From NCBI GenBank assembly GCA_945900755.1, contig CAMDKS010000008.1:31130-95129 (forward strand): DNA of 64,000 nucleotides, in the 5' to 3' direction. Source of the DNA: Bdellovibrio sp. ZAP7. GTDB taxonomy: Bacteria > Bdellovibrionota_B > Oligoflexia > Oligoflexales > RGVZ01. Numbering within the stretch: the stretch's first letter is position 1; every line of letters begins with the position of its first letter. The notes below the pieces were generated by a model that searched no databases, had not been told where the DNA came from, and saw only the letters and a program-made list of their open reading frames with translations. Positions 1 through 10,195 of the stretch are shown piece by piece. The position numbers and the translations under genes were made by a program.

Positions 1-233
1 ACAGTCGTTGAAGTTCTTGAAGAGTTAAAGCTAATCCTACATGGTCGTGTTGCGAAGGCAAAGCTTCATGTAGGCGCCGCCATTGAATTGTTCTCGTTTT
101 TCTTTTGTGTATTTGTCCTCGACTTTGACGGAAACTAAACCTGCATCGAGGCCAATTTTGACATTCGGCGCTACGGAAAATAGTAGATTTAACCGTAACA
201 AGAGACTGCTTACTTTGGGGCGCCGCAGCACAA

Positions 234-274
234 AAAAAATGGATCCCGTTTCGGGGATCCATTTTGCTTTGCGA
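234..274. terminator. Bidirectional Rho-independent terminator-like hairpin
   Basis: AAAATGGATCCC-gtttc-GGGGATCCATTTT flanked by A and T runs, downstream of the minus-strand gene ending at 342. Confidence 0.8.
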
Positions 275-341
275 TCTACATTTAAAAATCACATCGCACG
301 CTTGCCCGAAGGCAGCATAATCAAAGGCTAGAAGCCAATGA

Positions 342-600
342 TTATTTCGCGTGTTGCTCAGTAGCAGGAGCAGGAGCAGCAGGAGCAGCAGCAGCAGCTG
401 GAGCGGCTTCAGCAGGAGCTGAAGTTGTTGCAGCTTCCATCCAAGTACCATGTTTTTTCTCGCATGCAGCAGCGTCTTTTACGCTAAGTTTTTTGCCTTT
501 AACTTCGCAGTTAGGTGTCTTAGGCGCTTTTTTCTCGTTAGCGAAAACTACAGAGGTTGTAAGTGCAGAAAGAGCGACGATTGCATAGGCTAATTTCATA
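342..600 (-). CDS. Small secreted protein with Ala/Pro-rich C-terminal tail
   Basis: Internal ATG at 600 gives MKLAYAIVALSALTTSVVFA, a clear signal peptide. It is followed by a short Cys-containing core and an (A/P)n tail. The longer ORF start at 695 is less likely. Confidence 0.6.
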
Positions 601-820
601 ATGACTCCAAATAATCTAAAGTATTGATATACACACCATGTGTACCCATTCCTTGATGCATGAATCCGGCCAAGATTAGGGGCTTTCGAAATCATTTTAA
701 GTTTATGATATTGCAGGAAATTGCCGTTTAACCAAACATAAAATATTCCGACAATTAAGAAACAGCAGGCTTAGATTCTCAATATTAGGAATTTTCGGAA
801 CCTAAGTCAATATTGGGTGC

Positions 821-2623
821 TCAAATCATGGGTAGGCAAATTGAAAACGTTGCCCCTTTGATGCCCCCAGGTTCAAGGCCTTTTTTGGGGTCGCTGGCTA
901 CGAGAATGCGGCCACCATGGGCAGCAACTATCTTGTGTACCGACGACAGGCCAAGTCCGACTCCATTTTCCTTAGTTGTGAAAAATGGGTTAAATAATTT
1001 TGATTGTATTTCTAGAGGAATACCAATCCCGGTGTCGGAAATTTCGATGAGCACTTCTGACCCAATCATATATGCCGACATTAAAATTCGCCCACCAGCA
1101 GGCGATGAATCCAATGCATTCTTTACTAAATTGACTAGGCATTGTTTTAGTTGATCTGAGTCCGCGCGGATGGATAGTGGTTCGCCGGTCACAACCTCAA
1201 GAGTCACGCCAAGAGTGTTTGCGAGGGCATGGAACAGGTCGAGAACCGACAGCAGCAGAGCGCGGATATCCACGTCCCCACGATTGATTTGTACTGCGCG
1301 CGCATAGTCAAGAATGCTGGAAACAAGTCGGTCGAGACGTCCCACCTCACTAAATAAATCTTCTGTCAGATGCTTTCGGGTGCCTTCGTCTTGACTATAC
1401 GTCAACCGCGAAAGCAACAGTGACATGGCATTCAAGGGATTCCTAATTTCATGGGCTAGACTTGCTGCCAGGGTGCCGATTGTAGCCAATCGTTCACTTT
1501 CTATTCGCAGATGCTCACTTTCGGTCAATCGATCTTGGAGTCGCCCCTGAGTGCTGGCGATGCGACGGCGCATCCTCTCCAGTTCCGCGCCGATAAAGAC
1601 CACCTCCTCAATCTCCTGACTTACGACCACAGGCTCCGAGTATTGGCCTGCGGCAATTTTACGAGTCGACTGTACGAGCTGCAAGAGTGGACGTGTGATA
1701 GAGCGGCTCAAGGCGAAAGAGACCAGAATAAAAAGTGATAGAAGTCCAATGGTAGCCGCAACAACCATATTTCTAAGACTCGTCATTTGCTTAAGTACAT
1801 CGTCAAAATTACGTTCAACGACGACATACCAACGATAGCCTGAAATCTTCAAAGCCGTCCCAAGTACCTGATGACCGTCGGCTCGTTGATATTCCCCGAC
1901 CCAAAACTCATCCTTTAAATGACTGGCTAACGTTGTTGAGGCCAAGTGACTGTTGACGAGCCCACGGACCTGTGATCGGCCGGTGGTGATAAACCTGAGA
2001 TCGCCGTCGAGCAAGAAAGCATCTGTGGTCTCTGACAAGCCGATTTTTTGATCCATTAGGCTATAGATATCACTTAAATCGATAATTGCTACAATGACGC
2101 CAACGACAACTTGGTCCTTAAAAATTGGCGCCGAAACAAGTTGCACTCGTCCTTCACCTTCGGTGCCATAAATGGATGGAAAATTGAAACCTTCAACACC
2201 TTGTCGAAAAAAATTCCAGTTTTTACCTTGAATTCTGTACCAATCAGAATCGGTCGTGCCGACGCACTTCGCATCCAAATCGTAGATCATCAAGTCGGTC
2301 AAATGGGTGTTGTGCTCAAGCGCAATTTTTAGAAAAGACTCCAGCCAAGCTTTATTCACAACTTTGTCCGATAATTGTGAAACCAAGACATCGTCTTCGA
2401 CAATGTCTTCCAAATTGCTCTCAAGATTTTTGAATTGGTTTTGAATGAGATCACTTAATACAAGGCTCAAGACTCGCAACTCATTGCTAGAAGATTTAAC
2501 TAGAAGTTGGCCACCAAAGTGGGTCGTAAAGAAGCAAAAAATAAATGAAAGCAACGCCAACGCAAGCGTGAATGTTAAAAATATTTTTGAGCCGAGTCTG
2601 CTCGCGTATGGAATCTTGATCAT
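821..2623 (-). CDS. Membrane sensor histidine kinase (extracytoplasmic sensor, HAMP, HisKA, HATPase)
   Basis: N-terminal TM, periplasmic domain, second TM, HAMP-like region, H-box LAHEIRNPLNAMSL, N-box NLVKNALDSS, G-boxes DTGIGIP and GVGLGLSSV. Confidence 0.93.
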   Translation of the reverse strand: MIKIPYASRLGSKIFLTFTLALALLSFIFCFFTTHFGGQLLVKSSSNELRVLSLVLSDLIQNQFKNLESNLEDIVEDDVLVSQLSDKVVNKAWLESFLKIALEHNTHLTDLMIYDLDAKCVGTTDSDWYRIQGKNWNFFRQGVEGFNFPSIYGTEGEGRVQLVSAPIFKDQVVVGVIVAIIDLSDIYSLMDQKIGLSETTDAFLLDGDLRFITTGRSQVRGLVNSHLASTTLASHLKDEFWVGEYQRADGHQVLGTALKISGYRWYVVVERNFDDVLKQMTSLRNMVVAATIGLLSLFILVSFALSRSITRPLLQLVQSTRKIAAGQYSEPVVVSQEIEEVVFIGAELERMRRRIASTQGRLQDRLTESEHLRIESERLATIGTLAASLAHEIRNPLNAMSLLLSRLTYSQDEGTRKHLTEDLFSEVGRLDRLVSSILDYARAVQINRGDVDIRALLLSVLDLFHALANTLGVTLEVVTGEPLSIRADSDQLKQCLVNLVKNALDSSPAGGRILMSAYMIGSEVLIEISDTGIGIPLEIQSKLFNPFFTTKENGVGLGLSSVHKIVAAHGGRILVASDPKKGLEPGGIKGATFSICLPMI

Positions 2624-4008
2624 TATCGCCCCAGATCACCGCCACGACGGGCAATATTAAGCTCCTCCATTTTTCGGTAAAGGCTGCTAATCCCGAGGCC
2701 CAACAACTTTGCGGCCTCCTTTCGATCTTGGTTCACATGTCCCAAAACCTTTTCGATGTGTCCCTTAACGAATGCGCTACTAACGAAATCCAAGTTAAAA
2801 TCGGAAACGTATTGCCCCTGCGAGTCTAAAGCGGCTTCGCCTGCAGGCCAAAAAATCTGCGGTAGGTGTTCGACCTCAAGGAAGTCACTATTTACGCCGA
2901 GTATAATGGCGCGCTCAATGACATTTTCTAACTCTCGGATATTTCCTGGCCACCGGTATTTCATGAGACTGCGAGCGGCTTCATTCCCGACGCGGAAATA
3001 TTTTTTTGAGAATTCCTTCACGTATTTGTCGATAAAAGCCTGAGCCAATGCAGGCACATCTTCGGGGTGATCTCTAAGGGCAGGCATAGCTATTTGGACG
3101 ACATTTATGCGGTAGTAAAGATCTTGTCGAAACGACCCCTCAGCGATATCTGCGGCTAGATCTCGGTTTGTAGCCGCAATTAATCGGACATCAATTTTTA
3201 TGGCTTTAGTATCACCGACGGGCGTGATCTCGCGCTCTTGAAGCACTCGCAGAAGCTTTGCTTGCAAGCTTTTTGGCAAGTCTCCTATTTCATCTAGAAA
3301 AATGGTACTGCCGTTGGCGACCTTAAACAGTCCCTCTTTGTCCGATACTGCGCCCGTGTAGGCACCCTTTTTATGTCCGAAAAACTCGCTCTCCAAAAGA
3401 TTTTCGGGAATCGCAGCACAGTTCACGGCGACGAAACGTTTTGAGGATTCGGCACTAGCTGCGTGAATGGACCTTGCTGCGACTTCTTTCCCAGTGCCGC
3501 TCTCGCCAGTAATCAAAACCGTGCCCTTCGTCTGAGCCACCTGAGAAATGACTCTGCGAACCTCGTCCATGCTTTTTGACTTGCCCAATAAATGTGAGGT
3601 TTCAACTGAATTGACTCGAGTCCGGAGATCTCGCACTTCCAATTGAAGTGACCGGTACTCATCGAGAGCAAGAATCTTCCGTAACACCTGTTCGACACTT
3701 AATGGCTTTAACAAATAATCGACAACACCAAGGCGCATAGCGTCAATGGTGCTGGTGACATCTGCGTAGGCGGTCATAATCATAACGGCCGTGCTGGGGG
3801 AAAGGTATTTAGCCTTCTCAGCAACGTCAAGGCCGCTTCCGTCAGGCATTTTGAAATCAGTTAGAATCAGCTCAAAATTTTCTGCCGTAAGAGCCGCCAC
3901 AGCCTCGGCAACATTGCTACAACTAGTAGTTTCATGACCATGCTCTCGCAGGATATCGGAAAGGGTCTCCCTTTGAATTCGCTCATCATCAGCTACAAGA
4001 ATCTTCAA
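2623..4008 (-). CDS. Sigma-54-dependent NtrC-family response regulator (REC-AAA+-HTH)
   Basis: REC domain (ILVADDERIQ, LILTDFKMPDGSG), GESGTGKE Walker A, GAYTGAV, FLDEIGDLP, C-terminal Fis-type HTH. The ORF runs to 4074, but a TTG at 4008 after GGGAGACTTAAGG removes the overlap with the upstream gene. Confidence 0.93.
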   Translation of the reverse strand: MKILVADDERIQRETLSDILREHGHETTSCSNVAEAVAALTAENFELILTDFKMPDGSGLDVAEKAKYLSPSTAVMIMTAYADVTSTIDAMRLGVVDYLLKPLSVEQVLRKILALDEYRSLQLEVRDLRTRVNSVETSHLLGKSKSMDEVRRVISQVAQTKGTVLITGESGTGKEVAARSIHAASAESSKRFVAVNCAAIPENLLESEFFGHKKGAYTGAVSDKEGLFKVANGSTIFLDEIGDLPKSLQAKLLRVLQEREITPVGDTKAIKIDVRLIAATNRDLAADIAEGSFRQDLYYRINVVQIAMPALRDHPEDVPALAQAFIDKYVKEFSKKYFRVGNEAARSLMKYRWPGNIRELENVIERAIILGVNSDFLEVEHLPQIFWPAGEAALDSQGQYVSDFNLDFVSSAFVKGHIEKVLGHVNQDRKEAAKLLGLGISSLYRKMEELNIARRGGDLGR

Positions 4009-4012
4009 GACC

Positions 4013-5329
4013 TTAAGTCTCCCATTTTTCGCTACTGGTTTCTGGCTCGCACTTTGTTGCCAGCACCTTATCAATTCGATTGCCGTCCATATCTAACACT
4101 TCAAATTTCCAATTTTGGCAGGCGACGATTTGCCCTTCGCGAGGAATTGAATTGGCAATATGCATCACCAAACCGCTTAGGGTTTGAGCGACGTCACCCA
4201 ATACGGGAAGATCTAGGTCCAACATTTCAGACAATTCAAATAGTGTGACCATCCCGTCAATTAAAATGGTTCCATCGGCCCTCGTTACAAATTTCGGTCG
4301 GCTCTCACCACTATTCTGTGGAACTTCACCCATTACCGACCCAACTATGTCGGTCGCAGTGACCACACCTGCCATTCCTCCAAATTCGTCGATTAGCACG
4401 GCCATGTGGGTGCCACGTTCTTTCATGGCTTCGAGCACACGACCCGCTCGCATGGTGTCAGGAAGAAATAAAGGCTCACTCATGTCTAGTGACAAATCCA
4501 AAGTACCAGTGCGGTAAAATTGCTCGAATATTTTTTTTATCGAAATAATTCCGATTAAATTATCTATTTCCACGTTAAAGACCGGAAAATATGCGTGGCT
4601 CGTAGCCAGCATTTTATCCATATTCATGCTAATCGAATCGTTCAAATTGATTCCAATGATTTTCGTGCGGGGAGTCATTAAATCCTGAGCTTTGATGTCG
4701 CCAAATTGAAGAACCCGTTTAATCATGGTTTCTTCATGGCGATCAAAAACGCCTTCGTCGACCCCTTGCTCGACAATTAATTTAAACTCATCTTCCGTCA
4801 CCGAGTGATGCTCCTCGGACTGAGATTTAATGGGGAGCCTTGACAGTACTGCATCCGTCATCCGACTCAAAACGTGCGCTATCGGGGTCAGGGTCAATCC
4901 GATGCGGCGCATGGCCGGTGCGACACGTATGGCGATGGATTCTGGGGCCAGAAGGGCTAGGCGCTTGGGCAACAGCTCCCCTATAAACACCATTAAAAAC
5001 GTTTCGACGACGATGACCAGTGTCATCCCGATACCGTGCGACCATTTAGCTAACGATGGAATTCCTGTAGATACCCAGGCTTCGACACCCGAGGCCATCG
5101 TGGCACCGCCATAGACGCCGGCCATAATTCCAAGGATCGTCAAACAAATCTGCATGGACGCCAAAAAACGAGTCGGTGATTCGGCAAGCGCCAAGGCAAC
5201 ATCAGCGCCCCGTTTTCCCTGTTCAGATAGGAACTGCAAGCGAATTTTACGCGAAGAAATAAGCGACATTTCCGACATCGCAATAAATCCGTTGACACAA
5301 ACAATTGAAAGGAGAATTAAGCCTTGCAT
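4013..5329 (-). CDS. CorC/HlyC-like (DUF21-CBS-CorC_HlyC) transporter-family protein
   Basis: N-terminal DUF21-type TM region (NGFIAMSEMSLISSRKIRLQ), CBS pair (DLMTPRTKI, HMAVLIDEFGGMAGVVTATDI), C-terminal domain. Confidence 0.9.
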   Translation of the reverse strand: MQGLILLSIVCVNGFIAMSEMSLISSRKIRLQFLSEQGKRGADVALALAESPTRFLASMQICLTILGIMAGVYGGATMASGVEAWVSTGIPSLAKWSHGIGMTLVIVVETFLMVFIGELLPKRLALLAPESIAIRVAPAMRRIGLTLTPIAHVLSRMTDAVLSRLPIKSQSEEHHSVTEDEFKLIVEQGVDEGVFDRHEETMIKRVLQFGDIKAQDLMTPRTKIIGINLNDSISMNMDKMLATSHAYFPVFNVEIDNLIGIISIKKIFEQFYRTGTLDLSLDMSEPLFLPDTMRAGRVLEAMKERGTHMAVLIDEFGGMAGVVTATDIVGSVMGEVPQNSGESRPKFVTRADGTILIDGMVTLFELSEMLDLDLPVLGDVAQTLSGLVMHIANSIPREGQIVACQNWKFEVLDMDGNRIDKVLATKCEPETSSEKWET

Positions 5330-5979
5330 GTTTTCCTTGATTTTAAATAGGACCTTAAGACTTCCACTACAGGCATGACCAGCGACAAAGCAATAATGCC
5401 CATGATCACGATTGAAAAATTATTTTGAACCCATACTAAATTTCCAAAAAAGTATCCGAGTAATGTTAGGGGGAGCACCCATAGGAAGGCTCCCGCGACG
5501 CTGTAGGTAGCAAATCGCGCAAATTTCATGTGACCAATTCCAGCAATGAACGGCACAAACGTCCGCACTATTGGCAGGAACCGCGCGATAATGATGGCCT
5601 TACCACCATGCTTGTCGTAAAATATCTTGGCATGGTGAAGATGTTTTTTGTTTAAAAACACCCCAGACTCTCCCTTAAAAACTTTCGGTCCTAAGTGTCG
5701 CCCTACCGTGTAATTAACGCAGTCACCGCACAGGGCAGCGGTAAACATCAAGCCCATTAAGGCCCAAATATTCAAGCCCATATCAGGAAGGGCAGCAATG
5801 GCGCCCACCGAAAATAAAAGGGAGTCTCCCGGCAAAAATGGCATCACCACTAGGCCAGTTTCCGCAAAAATAACGACAAACAAAAGAACATAGGTCCAAC
5901 CACCTAGGGCTAGGACTATTTCTCGCAGGTGCTTATCCAGGTGTAAAAATAAATCAATAATTTGCCGCAACCATTCCAT
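5317..5979 (-). CDS. DedA-family membrane protein
   Basis: FAETGLVVMPFLPGDSLLF, GDCVNYTVGRHLG and ARFLPIVRTFVPFIAGIGHM are DedA family motifs. Confidence 0.93.
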   Translation of the reverse strand: MEWLRQIIDLFLHLDKHLREIVLALGGWTYVLLFVVIFAETGLVVMPFLPGDSLLFSVGAIAALPDMGLNIWALMGLMFTAALCGDCVNYTVGRHLGPKVFKGESGVFLNKKHLHHAKIFYDKHGGKAIIIARFLPIVRTFVPFIAGIGHMKFARFATYSVAGAFLWVLPLTLLGYFFGNLVWVQNNFSIVIMGIIALSLVMPVVEVLRSYLKSRKTCKA

Positions 5980-6049
5980 TGTAAAACTCCCGATTTAGAG
6001 CTGAAAAATCATTATTACTCTACCGCCAAGACTTTTCAATGGCAATTGA

Positions 6050-6670
6050 CTAGTTTTGAGTCCGTCTAGGCCCCATGAAGGTCCTTTTAGAGAGATAATT
6101 TCCTAGATATTGGTCAAATGCGGTCTTACTTAAGACCCTCTCGAGCTTTTCAAAGTCGACCGAGGCTTCTAAGTCTTCACGCGCAGAAAATTGGAGGCTG
6201 TTATCAACGACTACTAGCCAAGCCCGTGTTAAGTCTGTGCCGGCAGGAAGAATGGTGCCGTCTGCAGGCTTACCGGCGAATTTTCGCCAATCTCCAAATT
6301 CCGAGAGTGAGTCCGCCCCATCGCCGACAACGGCGAGAATTAACGTGTTATTATCTTCGCTCCACTTTGATTTTAGGGATTTATTAACCCATTCATGCAC
6401 CAAATTGGCTGTTTTGAGCGAGTTTTCGCACAAATTAGTCGGAGAGCAAGCGGCCGGCCAGTGCATGATAACAGTTACAGATCGCCGCATTTGGTCTCTT
6501 GTGAGCGGAATATCTAATTGATCTCGCAATACGAATTGACCAACAACACCAAGCTCTGGGCGCTCCAATGCTCCATGACGCTCCAGCCAAATACGACCGA
6601 ATAACGGCACCAAACATAAAATAAGAGCGCCGCTGGCCCACAACAATGCTCGTCTCATTCTTACTGTCAT
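6050..6670 (-). CDS. Membrane-anchored protein, possibly a divergent SCO1/thioredoxin-fold protein
   Basis: Single N-terminal TM, then GQFVLRDQLDIPLTRDQMRRSVTVIMHWPAACSPTNLCENSL, resembling the SCO-like strand/Cys-loop arrangement. The assignment is weak. Confidence 0.45.
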   Translation of the reverse strand: MTVRMRRALLWASGALILCLVPLFGRIWLERHGALERPELGVVGQFVLRDQLDIPLTRDQMRRSVTVIMHWPAACSPTNLCENSLKTANLVHEWVNKSLKSKWSEDNNTLILAVVGDGADSLSEFGDWRKFAGKPADGTILPAGTDLTRAWLVVVDNSLQFSAREDLEASVDFEKLERVLSKTAFDQYLGNYLSKRTFMGPRRTQN

Positions 6671-6903
6671 TGCGACCCCCCCCCTGTGCTAACTCTCGAT
6701 AATTACGCCTTTTTAAATCGCCCTGATCATACCTAGAGAAATTAAATTAACATCCAATAAAAATCTGTATCTTTTTGTGGCATTCCTCCTGAAAGACTGC
6801 TACACTCTGCCTAACGTTCTAGAAAATTTTAGAATGCGGTTAACAGCTTCACTAGGAAAATGGAAAGTCTATTTTTCGTGTGGGCAAAAATAAAGAGTAG
6901 GTT

Positions 6904-7197
6904 TTGGATATGGAAAAGAAGCTTTACATTGGTGGACTACCTTACAGCACAACGCAAGAAGCACTAGCTAGTCTTTTTAGCGAAGTAGGAACAGTCGAGT
7001 CAGCACGCATCATCACAGACCGCGAAACAGGTCGCAGCAAAGGCTTTGCCTTCGTTGAAATGAGTTCTGACACTGAAGCACAAGCTGCAGTCGATAAATT
7101 CAATGGCCAAGAATTCGAAGGCCGCCGTCTTACAGTTAACGAAGCTCGCCCTCAGCCGCCTCGTGACAACCGTGGACCACGTCAAAGCCGCTACTAA
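6904..7197 (+). CDS. RNA-binding protein with RRM domain
   Basis: RNP2 KLYIGGLP and RNP1 RSKGFAFVEM; short basic tail. Confidence 0.95.
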   Translation: MDMEKKLYIGGLPYSTTQEALASLFSEVGTVESARIITDRETGRSKGFAFVEMSSDTEAQAAVDKFNGQEFEGRRLTVNEARPQPPRDNRGPRQSRY

Positions 7198-7226
7198 GCG
7201 CTTTAGCGATTAAATTCGAAATTAAA

Positions 7227-7260
7227 AAATCCGCACCGGCAATGGTTGCGGATTTTTTTT
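7227..7260 (+). terminator. Rho-independent terminator after the RRM gene
   Basis: AATCCGCA-N-TGCGGATT followed by T8. Confidence 0.85.
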
Positions 7261-7287
7261 GTGGCGATCACGATATGACTTGGAGCC

Positions 7288-7968
7288 TCAGATCTTGACC
7301 ATCATCGTACTGCGTGCGTACTCGGTGAGCTCAATCTCTTTACCCTTGGTAATTTGATTAATTTTTCGTACTAGCTCGGCAATTCTTAGCATGGCTGTTT
7401 CCGCCTTTTTGTAGGCGACCATATCGTTTTTGCTCATTCCAAGAGATAAATTGCCTAAGGCGATAGCCAGCGGATTATTTATTTCGTGATTAAACGCAAC
7501 AATTAGGGCGTTCATGGCATCGTGTTGCTGACGACGGCTATTTTCTCGGAAAAGATCGCAAACACTTAGCTGGGTATTAATGCGAGCAATAGCCACCTCA
7601 ATATGCACGGGCTTAGCGATATAGTCATTCGCCCCAAGCTGTAGTGCGGAAGCAATATCCTCTGGAGCGTCATTTGAGGTAACCATGATCACAGGAACGA
7701 TGGTTTTTTCAAATTTTTTGCGAATCAGCTTTAGGACTTCAACTCCGTTAATGTCTGGGAGCATGACATCCAGCAGCACAATTTCAGCCCCGCTCGACGC
7801 AATTAAATCCACGACGCCATCTCCGATCAAGTGGGAGACGACTTCAAAGCCACGCTTTACTAGTATCGAGGACAAGATCTTATTATTGACGGTGTCATCA
7901 TCAACCAATAATATTTTCCTAGGCTTAGTTTCGCCAGTAGATTCAATTTTGGTTTTATCTGCAGTCAT
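7288..7968 (-). CDS. Response regulator receiver fused to a HisKA-like dimerization domain without an HATPase domain
   Basis: REC (KILLVDDDTVNN, IVLLDVMLPDINGVE, KPVHIE), then FNHEINNPLAIALGNLSL (H-box). The protein ends at 226 aa with no N/G boxes. Confidence 0.85.
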   Translation of the reverse strand: MTADKTKIESTGETKPRKILLVDDDTVNNKILSSILVKRGFEVVSHLIGDGVVDLIASSGAEIVLLDVMLPDINGVEVLKLIRKKFEKTIVPVIMVTSNDAPEDIASALQLGANDYIAKPVHIEVAIARINTQLSVCDLFRENSRRQQHDAMNALIVAFNHEINNPLAIALGNLSLGMSKNDMVAYKKAETAMLRIAELVRKINQITKGKEIELTEYARSTMMVKI

Positions 7969-8324
7969 TGCGCACCTTTTTTCAGTTGGGATGCCAAAGC
8001 ATTGATTTCAATGGTTAACCCTTCCATCATGGGTTTTAATGTTGCAAAGTTTGTTTCGCTAGCGGTCAAATCGTTGTTTCGACCTTGCTTCTCTAGTTCG
8101 TAGCAAACATCTTTAATCAGCGGTGCCTGAAAGTTGGCCGCCGCGCCCTTCAGCGTGTGTGCGGTAAATTCAAGTGCCTTCGCATCTTTAGAAGTGACCG
8201 CAGCTGCAATAGCAGCAACACTGCTGGGAATTTCAAGTAGGAATGCAGCGCATAGCTCGACGAGTATTTCTTCGTCACCCTTAAACTCTTTCAAGAGTCG
8301 GTCTGTGTCAATATAGTTCGTCAT
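7965..8324 (-). CDS. Stand-alone histidine phosphotransfer (Hpt) protein
   Basis: AHTLKGAAANFQA Hpt motif in a 119-aa protein; overlaps the next gene by 4 bp. Confidence 0.9.
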   Translation of the reverse strand: MTNYIDTDRLLKEFKGDEEILVELCAAFLLEIPSSVAAIAAAVTSKDAKALEFTAHTLKGAAANFQAPLIKDVCYELEKQGRNNDLTASETNFATLKPMMEGLTIEINALASQLKKGAQ

Positions 8325-8645
8325 GAGGTTTACCTTTAGTTAGCCGTTAGAATATCGATTCCCTATACTGCTCGGTTGAAACCGATATAACTTGAGGGCA
8401 ACTTGTTGGTGAGTTGATAATTGGGCCTGAAACGTAACCGAATCCTGAATAACTAAGCGTTCAAATGTCAAAAAACATATCCGTAATGGCTGCCAATAGG
8501 ATCGATTTTTGGTGGAATGCCAACACCGTGTACTCCACGTCATCCCTCAAGTTTTGGGGACGGTCACCGATAAGTGGCGCTAGAGACAGCAGAGCTACAG
8601 GTTGTTTAGGATTTAAAATCTCAATTTGAGGAATCTTCATTTAGT

Positions 8646-10157
8646 ATGACATCGAGTTCATCCCAAAAAACGAAGTTCGTCTCCATCTCCCGAGGATTAA
8701 TTTTTTCGGTTCTGACGACTAGTACGCTTGTAACAAGCGTATTGACAGTCATGCAGGTCGGGTTGGAATATCAGACTAAAAGTAAGGAGATGGATGCACT
8801 CATTGTGACTATGGAGGCAAGCCTAATACCGACGATTAGTGACAGAATGTGGAATCTGGACGCCGACGGAATCAAGTCAACAATGACGCCAATATTGCCG
8901 TCGATGGATGCAAGTTCGATTATACTTAAAAACGACAAAGGTGAGGTTTTGTTCGAGGCGAATATTCCTAACTTTGTTCCTAGTTACCCGATGAAAAAAA
9001 CATTTCCTATTATCAAATCTGATGCGGGAGCAAAAGCAGAGTCCATCGGGCAATTGGAGGTGGTCCTATTTAAGGACAAAATAATTGATGAAGTGCGGAA
9101 TAGGTTTTTGTTTGTTTTGTTTTTGAATTCAATTAAAACAGCCGTCGTTGCCGCAGTGCTGCTGATTATTTTCCATCGTAAAATTGCTGGCCCCATTCTA
9201 GACATTACGAAATATTTTGATAGCCACCGCGACCTAACAAAGGTCGACGGCAAAGACTTTAAGGTCAGTGAACGTGGCGGCACGAACGACGAACTAAGTG
9301 TAATGACGGAACATATCAGGTTGCGGGAGTTGAAGTTGGCCGAATGGTCTGCCCTTCAGCAGGAAAAAATTGAGCGTGCAGAAAGTGCCCTTGCGGAGGC
9401 TGATGAAACCATTCGACAGGAAAAAATAAAAGCTGAAGCCTCTGCCCGTTTGGCTCAGCTCGGAGAGATGGCGACCTCGATTGCCCATGAAATAAATAAT
9501 CCACTAGCGATCATTTCCGGCTACAATTTTTTAATTCGCAAGGAGGCGTCTAAACCTGAAGCGGATATGGCGAAAATTATAAGCACGAATGATTCCGTCG
9601 AACAAACCATAAAAAGAATTACAAAAACAATTACCGGACTTCGATCTTATGCACGAGATGGAGCTTCCGATCCATTTGAAACTTCTGGGATCAATCAGAT
9701 GATCGACGACACCGTTTCTATGGTTGAGACGAGACTCAGGTCCAAGGGAGTCCCGTTGCGTCTCGTGGGTGACAAGACTCAAGATATTCTGATTAGTGGA
9801 CGAGCCGTACAAATTGTACAAGTGTTGGTGGCTATGATTAATAACTCGTGTGATGCGGTTTGTTCCCTTCCTTCCCTTCCTTCTCCCTGGTTAGAGCTCG
9901 AAGTGCAACAAGCAGGGCAAATCGTGAAGATTATTTTGACCGATGCCGGTCCTGGGATTTCTCCTGAAATTGAAGCCAAGATATTTAATCCGTTCTTTTC
10001 CACGAAGCCGGTGGGGCAAGGTACTGGCCTCGGTCTTTCTATTGCTCACGGCATCATCCAAGAGCACGGCGGCAGGATTTTTGTTGATCACTCGTGTAAG
10101 AACACAAGATTTGTGATCGAGCTTCCGCTGGTTGCTGGCGTGCAGAAAACGGCCTGA
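8646..10157 (+). CDS. Membrane sensor histidine kinase
   Basis: Two TM segments, H-box IAHEINNPLAIISGY, DAGPGISPE, GTGLGLSIAHGI. SD-like AGGAA upstream. Confidence 0.93.
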   Translation: MTSSSSQKTKFVSISRGLIFSVLTTSTLVTSVLTVMQVGLEYQTKSKEMDALIVTMEASLIPTISDRMWNLDADGIKSTMTPILPSMDASSIILKNDKGEVLFEANIPNFVPSYPMKKTFPIIKSDAGAKAESIGQLEVVLFKDKIIDEVRNRFLFVLFLNSIKTAVVAAVLLIIFHRKIAGPILDITKYFDSHRDLTKVDGKDFKVSERGGTNDELSVMTEHIRLRELKLAEWSALQQEKIERAESALAEADETIRQEKIKAEASARLAQLGEMATSIAHEINNPLAIISGYNFLIRKEASKPEADMAKIISTNDSVEQTIKRITKTITGLRSYARDGASDPFETSGINQMIDDTVSMVETRLRSKGVPLRLVGDKTQDILISGRAVQIVQVLVAMINNSCDAVCSLPSLPSPWLELEVQQAGQIVKIILTDAGPGISPEIEAKIFNPFFSTKPVGQGTGLGLSIAHGIIQEHGGRIFVDHSCKNTRFVIELPLVAGVQKTA

Positions 10158-10195
10158 TATGGATCCCACTTGTGGATTTCTAACAGAGGAGAATT

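Noticed and set aside
37-231. 64-aa minus-strand ORF ending ...GGAYMKLCLRNTTM
   Set aside because: Somewhat beta-barrel-like, but short, cut by the window context and beyond a terminator. Could be an OMP relic; not supported enough to call.
5154-5378. Numerous 60-130 aa ORFs antisense to long CDSs (for example 5154-5378, 6118-6387, 17954-18211, 45377-45604, 58380-58712)
   Set aside because: They overlap confidently assigned genes, lack start signals and domains, and are expected by chance.
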